Shown here in pieces: positions 43,424 through 53,331 of a stretch of DNA of 64,000 bases. Position 1 is the first letter of the stretch. Every line of letters starts with the position of its first letter. Source of the DNA: Dongia_A sp039808885 (GTDB lineage Bacteria; Pseudomonadota; Alphaproteobacteria; Dongiales; Dongiaceae); contig JBDHTX010000003.1 in assembly GCA_039808885.1 (NCBI GenBank), forward strand, positions 123,152 through 187,151, given 5' to 3'. The notes under the pieces were generated by a model, which saw only the letters and a list, made by a program, of their open reading frames with translations, was not told the DNA's origin and ran no database searches. A program made the translations under genes and the position numbers.

Positions 43424-43486
43424 CACAATGAAGCGTCATCGCCGGGGCTTCCCGGCGTTGACGATTTGACGGGTCGAGGAAGAGCA

Positions 43487-44692
43487 ATGGCACAGCAGAT
43501 CTTGGCAGGCGAAGACACAGCGGCGCACCGCAGCATGGCGGGGTTCGTGAAACGCAATATCCGCGAATACGGGATGCTGTTGTCGCTGATCCTGATCATG
43601 GTGTTCTTCCAGGTCGTGACCGGCGGCACCCTGCTGAAGCCGCTCAATCTCACCAACCTGATCCTGCAGAACTCCTACATCGTCATCATGGCGCTGGGCA
43701 TGATGCTGATCATCGTCGCCGGCCATATCGACCTGTCGGTGGGCTCGGTCTGCGGCTTCGTCGGCGCGGTGGCGGCGGTGCTGATCGTGCAGCTGCACGT
43801 CCACTGGATCCCGGTGACCGTGTTCTGCCTGGCGCTCGGCGCGGGGATCGGCGCGGTTCAGGGCTATTTCGTCGCCTTCTGGAAGATTCCCGCCTTCATC
43901 GTGACGCTGGCCGGCATGCTGGTGTTCAAGGGCCTGGCGCTCTACATCCTGAAGGGCCAGTCGGTCGGCCCCTTCCCGGTGCCGTTCCAGCGCCTCAGCT
44001 CCGGCTTCCTGCCCGACGCGGTGGCCGGGGCGATCGAGGCCTTCAACCTGACCTCCTTCGTCATCGGCCTCGCCGTCACCGCGCTGGTCATCTATTTCAA
44101 CGTGAAGGAGCGGCGCGGCCAGCAGGCGCACGGGCTGGCGGAAGAGCCCGCAGTCTTTTTCCTTGGCCGCAACATCCTCGTCGCCGCCGGTTTCCTGCTG
44201 TTCTCCTACCTGATGGCGTCCTACAAGGGGCTGCCGAACGTGCTCATCGTCATGTTCGCGCTGATCGTGCTCTATGCCTTCGTCACGTCCTCGACCACGA
44301 TCGGCCGGCGCATCTATGCCCTTGGCGGCAACGAGAAGGCGGCGCGGCTCTCGGGCATCAAGACCCACCGGCTGACCTTCTACACCTTCACCAATATGGG
44401 CCTGCTGGCGGGGCTCGCCGGGCTGATCTTCGCCGCCCGCCTCAATACCGCGACGCCGAAGGCCGGCCTCGGCTTCGAGCTCGACGTCATCGCCGCCTGC
44501 TTCATCGGCGGCGCCTCGGCCTCGGGCGGCGTCGGCAAGGTGGTGGGCGCCGTCATCGGCGCCTTTGTCATGGGCGTCATGAACAACGGCATGTCGATCC
44601 TCGGCGTCGGCATCGACCTGCAGCAGGTCATCAAAGGGCTGGTGCTGCTGGCCGCCGTGTTCCTCGACGTCTACTACAAGAACAAGGCCTAG
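43487..44692 (+). CDS. mmsB: Sugar ABC importer permease MmsB/GguB
   Basis: A 401-residue CUT2 permease with about ten or more membrane helices. The family hallmark GMMLIIVAGHIDLSVGSVCG and GGNEKAARLSGIKTHR (the coupling region) are clear, as is FIGGASASGGVGKVVGA near the end. It makes the inner-membrane channel for ChvE-delivered monosaccharides. The ATG at 43487 has GAGGA seven bases upstream; an upstream in-frame start at 43466 has no ribosome site. It converges on oxyR. Confidence 0.94.
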   Translation: MAQQILAGEDTAAHRSMAGFVKRNIREYGMLLSLILIMVFFQVVTGGTLLKPLNLTNLILQNSYIVIMALGMMLIIVAGHIDLSVGSVCGFVGAVAAVLIVQLHVHWIPVTVFCLALGAGIGAVQGYFVAFWKIPAFIVTLAGMLVFKGLALYILKGQSVGPFPVPFQRLSSGFLPDAVAGAIEAFNLTSFVIGLAVTALVIYFNVKERRGQQAHGLAEEPAVFFLGRNILVAAGFLLFSYLMASYKGLPNVLIVMFALIVLYAFVTSSTTIGRRIYALGGNEKAARLSGIKTHRLTFYTFTNMGLLAGLAGLIFAARLNTATPKAGLGFELDVIAACFIGGASASGGVGKVVGAVIGAFVMGVMNNGMSILGVGIDLQQVIKGLVLLAAVFLDVYYKNKA

Positions 44693-44705
44693 CCATGCCG
44701 CGGCG

Positions 44706-45617
44706 CTAGGCCGTCGCGATCCCCGCGCTCTTCGCCGCCTTGGTCAGGGCGGCGCCCAGTTCCTTGAACTCCGCCCCCCGGCTCGACGTGGTGCGCCAGG
44801 CGAGGCCGATCTGCCGCCCCGCACCGGCCCGGTCGAAGGGCCGCGCCACCAGCTCGCCGTTCTTCGGCACATGCGTCGCCACCGCCATGTCGGGCAGCAG
44901 GGTAACGCCAAGGCCACCCGCCACCATCTCCACCAGGGTGTTGAGGCTGGCGCCGGCGAAGCCGCTCTCGGTGTCGCTGAGGCGGCAGGCGGCCAGCGCA
45001 TGGTCGCGCAGGCAATGACCCTCGGCCAGCAGGAGCAGGTTGGCGTCCTTGAGGTCGGCGAGATTGACCGTCTTCTTCTGCGCCAGGGGGTGGTCCTTGC
45101 GGCAGACCAGGTGGAATCCGTCCCTGAACAACGGCAACGTCTCCACCTCGCCGGCGTGATAGGGCAGCGCCAGCAGCACCAGGTCGATGGCGCCATCCTC
45201 CAGCTGGGTCAGCAGGCGGGCCGTCTGGTCCTCGGTCAGGTAGAGCTGCAGCTTCGGGTAGGCCTTGCGCAAGGCGGGCAGGGTCCTGGGCAGCAGGTAG
45301 GGCGCAATGGTCGGAATGACGCCGAGGCGCAGCCGGCCGCTCAAAGGCGCCCGCGACCCGGCGGCCAGCTCGGCCAGGTCCTCCGCCTCGCGCAGCACGC
45401 GCTTGGCGCGGGCGACGACCTCGAGGCCCAGCGGCGTGAACACCACGGAGCGGTTGTTGCGCTCGACCAGCTCGGCCTCCAGGGCCGTTTCCAGCTCCTT
45501 CAGCCCGGCGCTGAGCGTCGATTGCGAGACGAAACAGGCGGTCGCCGCGCGGCCGAAATGGCGGTGCTCGGCGAGCGCCACGAGGTAGCGAAGCTGCTTC
45601 AGGCTCGGCAGGTGCAT
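44706..45617 (-). CDS. oxyR: Peroxide-sensing LysR regulator OxyR
   Basis: A 303-residue LysR regulator. The winged helix-turn-helix is at residues 3-62 (RYLVALAEHRHFGRAATACF, then SQSTLSAGLKELE). The redox pair is Cys202 and Cys211 in AEGHCLRDHALAAC, matching the two disulfide-forming cysteines of E. coli OxyR (199/208), so peroxide sensing is well supported. It is divergent from ahpC-ahpD. A four-part OxyR-type site lies directly upstream of its own ATG, which fits autoregulation together with ahpC activation. Confidence 0.95.
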   Translation of the reverse strand: MHLPSLKQLRYLVALAEHRHFGRAATACFVSQSTLSAGLKELETALEAELVERNNRSVVFTPLGLEVVARAKRVLREAEDLAELAAGSRAPLSGRLRLGVIPTIAPYLLPRTLPALRKAYPKLQLYLTEDQTARLLTQLEDGAIDLVLLALPYHAGEVETLPLFRDGFHLVCRKDHPLAQKKTVNLADLKDANLLLLAEGHCLRDHALAACRLSDTESGFAGASLNTLVEMVAGGLGVTLLPDMAVATHVPKNGELVARPFDRAGAGRQIGLAWRTTSSRGAEFKELGAALTKAAKSAGIATA

Positions 45618-45618
45618 G

Positions 45619-45655
45619 ATCGATCTCCTCGATCAATATAATAGGATTAATTCAT
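45619..45655. promoter_or_regulatory. Probable OxyR binding site
   Basis: Reading in 11-base steps gives ATCG-N7-CGAT-N7-ATAG-N7-TCAT, matching 12 of 16 positions of the OxyR consensus ATAG-N7-CTAT-N7-ATAG-N7-CTAT. It lies in the oxyR/ahpC divergent region, right beside the oxyR start codon. Confidence 0.65.
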
Positions 45656-45743
45656 TTTACCGCAAGTGCGAAACGCCCCATCTTCTGTCCCGGGAGAAGC
45701 GTCCAGGCCAGACCTGGGACCATCATCATTTGGAGAGAGCATC

Positions 45744-46283
45744 ATGTTGACCATTGGAGACAAGTTCCCGTCCTTCGACCTGAACGCCGTCGTCGATACC
45801 GATCCGGCCAAGGCCTTCCAGCGCATTACCGATGCGAGCAATCCCGGCAAATGGAAGCTGGTGTTCTTCTGGCCGAAGGACTTCACCTTCGTCTGCCCGA
45901 CCGAGATCGCGGCTTTCGGCAAGCTGAACGGCGACTTCAACGATCGCGACACCGTGGTCTACGGCGCCTCGGTCGACAGCGAGTTCGTGCACCTGGCCTG
46001 GCGCCAGAACCACGCCGACCTGAAGGACCTGCCGTTCCCGATGCTGGCCGACATCAAGCGCGAGCTGTCCTCGGCGCTCGGCATCCTCGACAAGAGCGAG
46101 GGCGTGGCGATGCGGGCGACCTACATCGTCGACCCGGAGGGCATCATCCGCTTCGTGTCGGTGACCGACCTCAACGTCGGCCGCAACACCCAGGAAGTGC
46201 TGCGCGTCCTCGACGCGCTGCAGACCGACGAGCTCTGCCCGTGCAACTGGCAGAAGGGCCAGGACGTCCTGAAGGCGGCCTGA
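45744..46283 (+). CDS. ahpC: Peroxiredoxin AhpC
   Basis: A 179-residue two-Cys peroxiredoxin. The peroxidatic Cys51 is in FTFVCPTE. The C-terminal DELCPCNW carries Cys165/Cys167, as in AhpC enzymes that pair with AhpD (mycobacterial type) rather than AhpF. It reduces hydrogen peroxide, organic peroxides and peroxynitrite in the cytoplasm. The ATG at 45744 is preceded by GGAGAG; a longer frame from 45666 lacks support. ahpD follows after 64 bases and oxyR is divergent. Confidence 0.95.
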   Translation: MLTIGDKFPSFDLNAVVDTDPAKAFQRITDASNPGKWKLVFFWPKDFTFVCPTEIAAFGKLNGDFNDRDTVVYGASVDSEFVHLAWRQNHADLKDLPFPMLADIKRELSSALGILDKSEGVAMRATYIVDPEGIIRFVSVTDLNVGRNTQEVLRVLDALQTDELCPCNWQKGQDVLKAA

Positions 46284-46347
46284 GCGAGGGCTGCTTCGTC
46301 ACACGCCGCCGGCCGCGCGCCGGCGGCGCAACGAAAGGAATGCAAGA

Positions 46348-46893
46348 ATGTCGATCGAGACTTTGAAGGCCGCGCTGCCGGACTATGCCAAGGACCTGAA
46401 GCTCAACCTGTCGAGCCTCGCGGCCGAGACCGTGCTGACGCCGCAGCAGGTGGCCGGAACCTTCGTCGCTTCCGCGCTGGCCTCCCGCCAGCCGCAGGTG
46501 ATCGAGGCGGTGCTCGCGGAATTCAGCCCGAAGCTGGAGCCCAACGCGCTGACCGCGGCGAAGGCCGCGGCGGCGATCATGGGGATGAACAACATCTACT
46601 ACCGCTTCGTTCACCTGGCGGGCGGCGACTACAAGACCATGCCGGCCAAGCTGCGCATGAACGTGATCGCCAATCCCGGCGCGGAAAAAGTCGACTTCGA
46701 GCTCTGGTCGCTCGCCGTCTCGGCGGTGAATGGCTGCGGCCTGTGCATCGAAAGCCACGAGCATCACCTGCGCAAGGCGGGGCTGACGGCCGAGCAGATC
46801 CAGGCCTCGATCCGCATCGCCGCCGTGGTCCACGCGGTGGCCGCGGTGCTCGACGGCGAAGCGGCGACCCCGCGACTGCAGGAAGCGGCATAG
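46348..46893 (+). CDS. ahpD: Alkyl hydroperoxide reductase subunit AhpD
   Basis: A 181-residue carboxymuconolactone-decarboxylase-fold protein. The thioredoxin-like active site is NGCGLCIESHEHHLRKAG (C-X2-C followed by the E-SH-x-x-H relay), identical in pattern to mycobacterial AhpD. It reduces oxidised AhpC using electrons from a lipoamide or dihydrolipoamide dehydrogenase adaptor. GAAAGGAA lies upstream of the ATG. Position and family support one peroxide-defence operon. Confidence 0.95.
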   Translation: MSIETLKAALPDYAKDLKLNLSSLAAETVLTPQQVAGTFVASALASRQPQVIEAVLAEFSPKLEPNALTAAKAAAAIMGMNNIYYRFVHLAGGDYKTMPAKLRMNVIANPGAEKVDFELWSLAVSAVNGCGLCIESHEHHLRKAGLTAEQIQASIRIAAVVHAVAAVLDGEAATPRLQEAA

Positions 46894-47088
46894 CTGCCAT
46901 CGGTCCTTGCCGCAGCTTCCGCTAAATCGTTGAATCGGCGTGGGAAACCGGACGCTGCCGCAGGCGGCGCCCGGTTCCTGCCGTACTGGCAAGATCGTCA
47001 CGACCTGAATATAGTGTTGCGCGGTCGGCCGGGGCGCCCGCTCCGGCCAGCGTCAAGCATCCATTCCTGATCAGGTCGAGAGGTCCCG

Positions 47089-48390
47089 ATGACCAACAAT
47101 GCCAGTCTGCAACAGCGCCGCGTCGCGGCCGTGCCGCGCGGTGTCGGCAACGCCTATGCGATCTATGCCGAGCGCGCCTCCAATGCCGAGATCGTGGACG
47201 TCGAGGGCCGCCGCCTGATCGACTTCGCCGGCGGCATCGCCGTGCTGAACACCGGCCATTGCCATCCGAAGGTGGTGGCGGCGGTGAAGGACCAGCTGGA
47301 GAAGTTCACCCACACCTGCTTCCAGGTGACGCCGTACGAGCAGTATATCCGCCTGGCCGAGCGGCTGAACGAGATGGTGCCGGGCAACTACCCGAAGAAG
47401 ACCATCTTCCTCACCACCGGTGCCGAGGCTGTCGAGAACGCGGTCAAGATCGCGCGCGCCTACACCAAGCGCTCGGCGGTCATCGCCTTTTCCGGCGCCT
47501 TCCATGGCCGCACGCTGATGGGCATGGCGCTGACCGGCAAGTACCAGCCGTACAAGGTCGGCTTCGGCCCGTTCCCGACCGACGTCTATCACGTGCCGTT
47601 CCCCGAGACCGGCGAGAAGGACGGCTGGCAGAAATCGATGAAGGCGCTGGAGACCCTGTTCAAGGCCGATGTCGGCCCGGACAACGTCGCCGCCATCATC
47701 ATCGAGCCGGTGCAGGGCGAGGGCGGCTTCAACATCGTCCCCTTCGAGATGATGAAGGCCATCCGCGCCATCTGCGACAAGCACGGCATCGTGTTTATCG
47801 CCGACGAGATCCAGACCGGCTTCGCCCGCACCGGCAAGATGTTCGCCATCGAGCATAGCGGCGTCGCCCCGGACCTGATGACCATGGCGAAGAGCCTGGC
47901 CGGCGGCTTCCCGCTCTCGGCCGTCACCGGCAAGGCGGAGATCATGGACGCCCCGGCGGCCGGCGGCCTCGGCGGCACCTATGGCGGCTCGCCGATCGGC
48001 TGCGCCGCGGCCAACGCCGTGCTCGACGTGATGGAAGAGGAACAGCTGCTGGAGCGCGCCAATGTCATCGGCAAGCGCATGATCGAGCGCCTGACCGAAA
48101 TGAAGAAGCGCAACAGCTTCGGCAACCGCATCGGCGACATCCGCGGCCTTGGCGCCATGGTGGCCTGCGAGCTGGTCACCAAGGACGGCACGCCGGATGC
48201 GGATTTGACCAAGCAGGTGGTGAACAAGGCGGGCGAGAACGGCCTGGTGCTGCTCAGCTGCGGCGTCAACGCCAACGTGCTGCGCTTCCTGATGCCGCTG
48301 ACCGCGCCCGACGCGATCATCGACGAGGGCTTCGACCTGCTCGAGCGTACCATCGGCCAGGTGCTCGAGGCGCAGATCAAGGCCGCGTAA
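47089..48390 (+). CDS. gabT: 4-aminobutyrate-2-oxoglutarate aminotransferase
   Basis: A 433-residue class III PLP aminotransferase. IFLTTGAEAVENAVKIARAY is the PLP-phosphate loop, FIADEIQTGFARTGKMFAIE holds the cofactor Asp, and the PLP lysine is in TMAKSLAGGFPLSAV. The overall sequence fits GabT/PuuE: GABA is transaminated to succinic semialdehyde. 5-aminovalerate or beta-alanine activity is also possible. No gabD is next to it. GAGAGG precedes the ATG, and the gene ends at a strong terminator. Confidence 0.92.
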   Translation: MTNNASLQQRRVAAVPRGVGNAYAIYAERASNAEIVDVEGRRLIDFAGGIAVLNTGHCHPKVVAAVKDQLEKFTHTCFQVTPYEQYIRLAERLNEMVPGNYPKKTIFLTTGAEAVENAVKIARAYTKRSAVIAFSGAFHGRTLMGMALTGKYQPYKVGFGPFPTDVYHVPFPETGEKDGWQKSMKALETLFKADVGPDNVAAIIIEPVQGEGGFNIVPFEMMKAIRAICDKHGIVFIADEIQTGFARTGKMFAIEHSGVAPDLMTMAKSLAGGFPLSAVTGKAEIMDAPAAGGLGGTYGGSPIGCAAANAVLDVMEEEQLLERANVIGKRMIERLTEMKKRNSFGNRIGDIRGLGAMVACELVTKDGTPDADLTKQVVNKAGENGLVLLSCGVNANVLRFLMPLTAPDAIIDEGFDLLERTIGQVLEAQIKAA

Positions 48391-48413
48391 GCGGTTCCAG
48401 CCGAAACAGAAAA

Positions 48414-48440
48414 GGCCGCGGAGCGATCCGCGGCCTTTTT
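48414..48440. terminator. Bidirectional terminator between gabT and mlaC
   Basis: A 9-base-pair stem (GGCCGCGGA / TCCGCGGCC, 4-base loop) is followed on the plus strand by TTTTT and preceded by AAAA. It can stop transcription from both convergent genes. Confidence 0.9.
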
Positions 48441-48462
48441 GCTTGGCGCCGGTCGGCGCGTT

Positions 48463-49080
48463 CTAGTTCCCGGTCTTCTTCTTCAACGCGCTGATCAGGG
48501 CGGCGACGCTGCCGCCGTTGCTGGAGATGACCGAGGCGAATTCCTGGCGGTGGGTATCGGCCAGGCTCAATCCCTCGACCTTCACGTCGCTGATCTTGTA
48601 GGGCGCGGCGTTGCTGAGGATGACCCAGTCGACCCGGGCCTGCTCGCCGCTCGGCAGCTTCACCACCGAGAACACGGTCGAATGGCCGTCGCCCTCGTCG
48701 CGCACCCGGCCGATCGCCATCTCGTGGCCGGTATAGCTGGCGAAGCGCTTGCCATAGGACAGCGCCAGGAAATCGGTGAGCGCGGCGATGAATTCCGTCT
48801 GCTCCTCCGGGGTCGCCTTGCGCCAGTAGCTGCCCAGCATGTATCTGGCGATGCCCGGCATGTCGAAATACTGCTCGAGCAGCGGCTTCAGCTTGGCGGC
48901 GCGATCCTGGTCCGTGGCACTCGGCGTCACCGCAAGCTCGGTGATCGCCTTGGTGCTGACCTCCCGGACAAACGCACTGGGGTCGTCGGCCGAGGCATGC
49001 ACGACCGGGGCCGCGCCGATGCCCAGCAACACGAAACCGGCGGCGAGTATCAGCCGGCGATTCCACATGCGAGGGAACAT
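48463..49080 (-). CDS. mlaC: Periplasmic phospholipid shuttle MlaC
   Basis: A 205-residue protein with a Sec signal (LILAAGFVLLGIGAAPVVHA). The mature domain is of the MlaC/Ttg2D family: LEQYFDMPGIARYMLGSYWR near residue 80, and later VDWVILSNAAPYKISDVKVE. It carries phospholipids through the periplasm between MlaA at the outer membrane and MlaFEDB. The start is two bases after the mlaA stop, so the two are coupled. The inner-membrane part of the system is encoded 15 kb away (30.2-33.5 kb). Confidence 0.94.
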   Translation of the reverse strand: MFPRMWNRRLILAAGFVLLGIGAAPVVHASADDPSAFVREVSTKAITELAVTPSATDQDRAAKLKPLLEQYFDMPGIARYMLGSYWRKATPEEQTEFIAALTDFLALSYGKRFASYTGHEMAIGRVRDEGDGHSTVFSVVKLPSGEQARVDWVILSNAAPYKISDVKVEGLSLADTHRQEFASVISSNGGSVAALISALKKKTGN

Positions 49081-49082
49081 GT

Positions 49083-49940
49083 CTACTCCGCGGTGGTGAC
49101 TTGATCCTCGGGCTTGGCCGGAGCGAACACGACGGGCATATCGCCGTCTTCCGGGATCATCTCTTCGGTGATGATCTGGGACGCCTGTTGCTCGGTCTCG
49201 CCGTTCTTGATCAGGTCGTTGCGCTTCTGCCGATATAGGCTGCGCACGGTGGCATAAAAGTCCACCGAGCCCTTCTTCAATTCGTCAATCGCCTCGAGGT
49301 TCCGGGCGCGCGTATCGATCGCGTCCAGACCCGCACGGGCGGTGTTGATGTAGGACACGTTGTACGCGTAGCCGACCCAGGTCAGCGGATCGAGCGCGTA
49401 ATCGACCAGACGACCGGTCGTGTCGCGCGGGTTGCTCGGGCCGATGAGCGGCAGGTGCAGGTACGGGCCTTCGCCCGTGCCCCAGACCGCCAGGGTCTGG
49501 CCGAAATCTTCCTCGTGGTACTTCAGGTCCATCATGCTGGCGACATCGATCAGGCCGCCGACGCCGATGGTGGAGTTGATGAAGAAGCGCGCCACGGTCG
49601 TGCCGGCGCGGCTCCATTCGCCCTGAAACAGGTCGTTGGCCAGATAGACCGGTGATTTCAGGTTGCGCAGGAAGTTGCGCACGCCGTCCTCGGCCGGATC
49701 GGGCATCGCCAAGTGGTACCAGCCGGCGAAGGGCTTCAGCAGGATTTCATCGAGGAAGTTGTTCACCTCGAAGAAATAGCGGTTCATCGGCTCGTACGGA
49801 TCGTTGGCCTCGTTATAGGCCTGCACCGCGGCCTCGTCGGCCGGATCCGGCTTGGTCGCGCATCCCGCAGCCAGCAGGCACAAGCCTGCCACCGCTGCCG
49901 CCAGCGTCGTGCGAAACGTCGGATTTACCTGCTGCATCAT
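49083..49940 (-). CDS. mlaA: Outer-membrane phospholipid lipoprotein MlaA (VacJ)
   Basis: A 285-residue lipoprotein with lipobox LLAAGC. The family signature NDPYEPMNRYFFEVNNFLD is followed by KSPVYLANDLFQGEWSRAGT, FFINSTIGVGGLIDVA and GEGPYLHLPLIGPSNPRDT, all standard for MlaA. It forms the outer-membrane ring that removes misplaced phospholipids from the outer leaflet. About 40 residues at the C-terminus are extra and acidic. A second in-frame ATG is adjacent. Confidence 0.95.
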   Translation of the reverse strand: MMQQVNPTFRTTLAAAVAGLCLLAAGCATKPDPADEAAVQAYNEANDPYEPMNRYFFEVNNFLDEILLKPFAGWYHLAMPDPAEDGVRNFLRNLKSPVYLANDLFQGEWSRAGTTVARFFINSTIGVGGLIDVASMMDLKYHEEDFGQTLAVWGTGEGPYLHLPLIGPSNPRDTTGRLVDYALDPLTWVGYAYNVSYINTARAGLDAIDTRARNLEAIDELKKGSVDFYATVRSLYRQKRNDLIKNGETEQQASQIITEEMIPEDGDMPVVFAPAKPEDQVTTAE

Positions 49941-50437
49941 TGATCAACCTTCTGTCGGCAGCCGACCTTTTTCAGGCCATGCCCTTGGCGAGCTGTTCCA
50001 CCGCCCCCACGATCCGACGACCCAAACCGTCAGAACCCCACGCGTTGAGGCGTCTGCACTCCACGAGTGGCCCGATCGTCACACAGCGCAAGTTAACTGT
50101 TCGTAACCGCGCCCGCGGAAGATCGATGCCGATCGGGGATTATGACGCCCCGGCGATGAGTTAGCACAGGACCGGGGCGGAAACCATAGGCCGCTGGGTG
50201 CGTTCATCCGGGCTGCCCCCGCGCCTGTGGCAAAAATACCGCAGAATCACCTCGCAAGGTTCCCGTGCCGGCTTCCCATCCTATCTGCTCACAGCCCTTT
50301 GAGTCGCTGGGGACCGCTTGGCCCGCCCGCCGGATCTCCTTCGATCTGGGCAGCAAACCAACCGGCGGCGCTGCAAATGCGCGTGATCGGGTAGGCTCCC
50401 CGAGTCCCGCCCCATGAGTCGCTGGGGTGGCGGCGGA
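49941..50437. other. Intergenic region without recognised gene
   Basis: About 500 bases between the mlaA start and the dppF stop. The part near 49941-50110 should hold the mlaA promoter. A 13-base sequence TGAGTCGCTGGGG occurs twice, at 50300-50312 and 50415-50427. No coding frame has convincing character. Confidence 0.5.
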
Positions 50438-51444
<1,007 letters not shown>

Positions 51445-51448
<4 letters not shown>

Positions 51449-52413
51449 CGTGCGCCCCCGCCGATCGGGAAATGGCAACGCACGCGGGCGCCGAGCTTGT
51501 CCTCGAGCGCCGGCTGCTCGGCGCGGCAGCGCTCCTGGACGAAGCCGCAGCGCGGGTTGAACACGCAGCCGGTCGGGCGGTCGGCGATGCCCGGCACGAC
51601 GCCGGGAATGGTGTTGAGTCGCTTGCCGTGGGCGTGCTCGGGCAATGCTTGCAACAGGGCCGCGGTGTACGGATGGCGCGGTTCTGCGAACAGGCGCGCC
51701 GCCGGCTGATCCTCCACCTGCTGGCTGGCGTACATCACCATGACCCGCTGCGCCGTCTCCGCCACCACGCCCATGTCATGGGTGATCAGCACGAGCGCCA
51801 TGTTGCGCTCGCGCTGCAGCGAGGCCAGCAGGTCCAGGATCTGCGCCTGGATGGTGACATCGAGCGCCGTGGTCGGCTCGTCGGCGATCAATAGCTTGGG
51901 ATTGCAGGCGATCGCCATGGCGATCATCACCCGCTGGCACATGCCGCCGGACAGCTGGTGCGGGTAGGAATCGAGCCGCGTGGCGGCGGCGGGGATGCCG
52001 ACCTGCTCCAGCAACTCCACGGTGCGCCGCTTGCGCTCCGCCTTGCTGCCGCCCTCATGCACCGCCAGCGTCTCCATGATCTGGTAGCCGACGGAGAAGG
52101 ACGGGTTGAGGCTGGTCATCGGCTCCTGGAAGATCATGGCGATGTCCTTGCCCACGATCTTGCGCCGTGCCCCGTCCGACAACGACAGCAGGTCGATGCC
52201 GTCGAAACGCAGCACGTCCGCGGTGACCTTGCCCGGCCAGGCGATGAGGCCCATCACCGCCAGCATGGTGACGCTCTTGCCCGAGCCGGATTCGCCCACC
52301 ACGCCGAGCAATTCGCCCGAATCCAGCGTGACGTCGAGACCATCCACCGCGCGGAACGGACCGCGATGGGTCTGGAACTGGACCGAGAGGTTGCGGATTT
52401 CCAGCAGGGCCAT
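51445..52413 (-). CDS. dppD: Dipeptide/oligopeptide ABC transporter ATPase DppD
   Basis: A 322-residue ABC ATPase beginning MALLEIRNLSVQFQTHRGPF. Walker A is GESGSGKSV, the signature is LSGGMCQRVMIAMAI, and Walker B is LLIADEPTTALDV. The C-terminal CVFNPRCGFVQERC is the oligopeptide-transporter Cys cluster. The ATG at 52413 lies two bases after the dppC stop; the longer open frame upstream is a shadow within dppC. Confidence 0.95.
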
Positions 52414-52415
52414 GA

Positions 52416-53321
52416 TCAGCGCTTCAGTTTCGGATCGAGCGCGTCGCGCAGCCCGTCGCCCAGCAGGTTGAAGGCCAGCACGGTGACCAGGATGGCGAGA
52501 CCGGGGAACGTGACCACCCAGGGCGCGGCGCGGATCAGGCTGCGCGCATCGGCCAGCATGGTGCCCCATTCCGGCGTCGGCGCCTGGGCGCCGTAGCCGA
52601 GGAAGCCGAGCGCCGCCGCGTCGAGGATAGCGGTGGAAAAGCTCAAGGTTGCCTGCACGATCAGCGGCGCCAGGCAGTTCGGCAACACCACGTTCAGCAT
52701 CAGCCGCAGGGTGCCGGCGCCGGCGACGCGGGACGCGGTCACATAGTCCTTCGGCAGCTCGGTCAGCACCGCGGCGCGCGCCAGGCGGGCATAGTGCGGC
52801 ACATAGGTGATGGCGACGGCGATCATGGCGTTGAGCAGGCCGGAGCCGAGGATGGCGACGATGGCGAGCGCCAGCAGCAGGCTGGGAATCGACAGGATGA
52901 TGTCCATCGCGCGCATGATCAGGATATCGACCGTGCCGCGGAAGAACCCCGACAGCAGGCCGAACAGGATGCCGGCGGCCAGCGAGATCGTCACCACGAT
53001 GGCGCCGATGAACAGCGAATAGCGCGAGCCGTAGATGATCCTGGAGAGCAGATCCCGCCCGACCGCGTCGGCGCCCAGGAAGAAGCGCGCATCGCTACCC
53101 TCCTCCCAGACCGGCGGGCACATCTTGGTGACGCATTCCTTGAAGACTTCGGCGTAGTGATAGGGCGCGATCAGGTCCGCGGTGAGAGCGGCCAGCACCA
53201 GGACGACGATCACGACCAGGCCCGCCATCGCGCCCTTGTTTGCTTTCAGCGACAGCCAGACCTCCCTGGCGGGAGAAATGGTCTGGTCGGCGGGCGTGGC
53301 GGATAGCGTCGTATCGGTCAT
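52416..53321 (-). CDS. dppC: Dipeptide ABC transporter permease DppC
   Basis: A 301-residue permease with an N-terminal helix (AMAGLVVIVVLVLAALTADL), a periplasmic loop with two cysteines (KECVTKMCPPVWEEG) and five further helices. It includes the EAA-type coupling loop (DYVTASRVAGAGTLRLMLNV). GADAVGRDLLSRIIYG is a family hallmark. AGGGA lies eight bases before the ATG at 53321; the upstream extension to 53384 overlaps dppB and is rejected. Confidence 0.94.
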   Translation of the reverse strand: MTDTTLSATPADQTISPAREVWLSLKANKGAMAGLVVIVVLVLAALTADLIAPYHYAEVFKECVTKMCPPVWEEGSDARFFLGADAVGRDLLSRIIYGSRYSLFIGAIVVTISLAAGILFGLLSGFFRGTVDILIMRAMDIILSIPSLLLALAIVAILGSGLLNAMIAVAITYVPHYARLARAAVLTELPKDYVTASRVAGAGTLRLMLNVVLPNCLAPLIVQATLSFSTAILDAAALGFLGYGAQAPTPEWGTMLADARSLIRAAPWVVTFPGLAILVTVLAFNLLGDGLRDALDPKLKR

Positions 53322-53331
53322 CGTGCCATCC

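Noticed and set aside
40559..43426. A 955-codon minus-strand frame opposite chvE and mmsA
   Set aside because: His/Asp/Val-rich shadow of two well-recognised genes.
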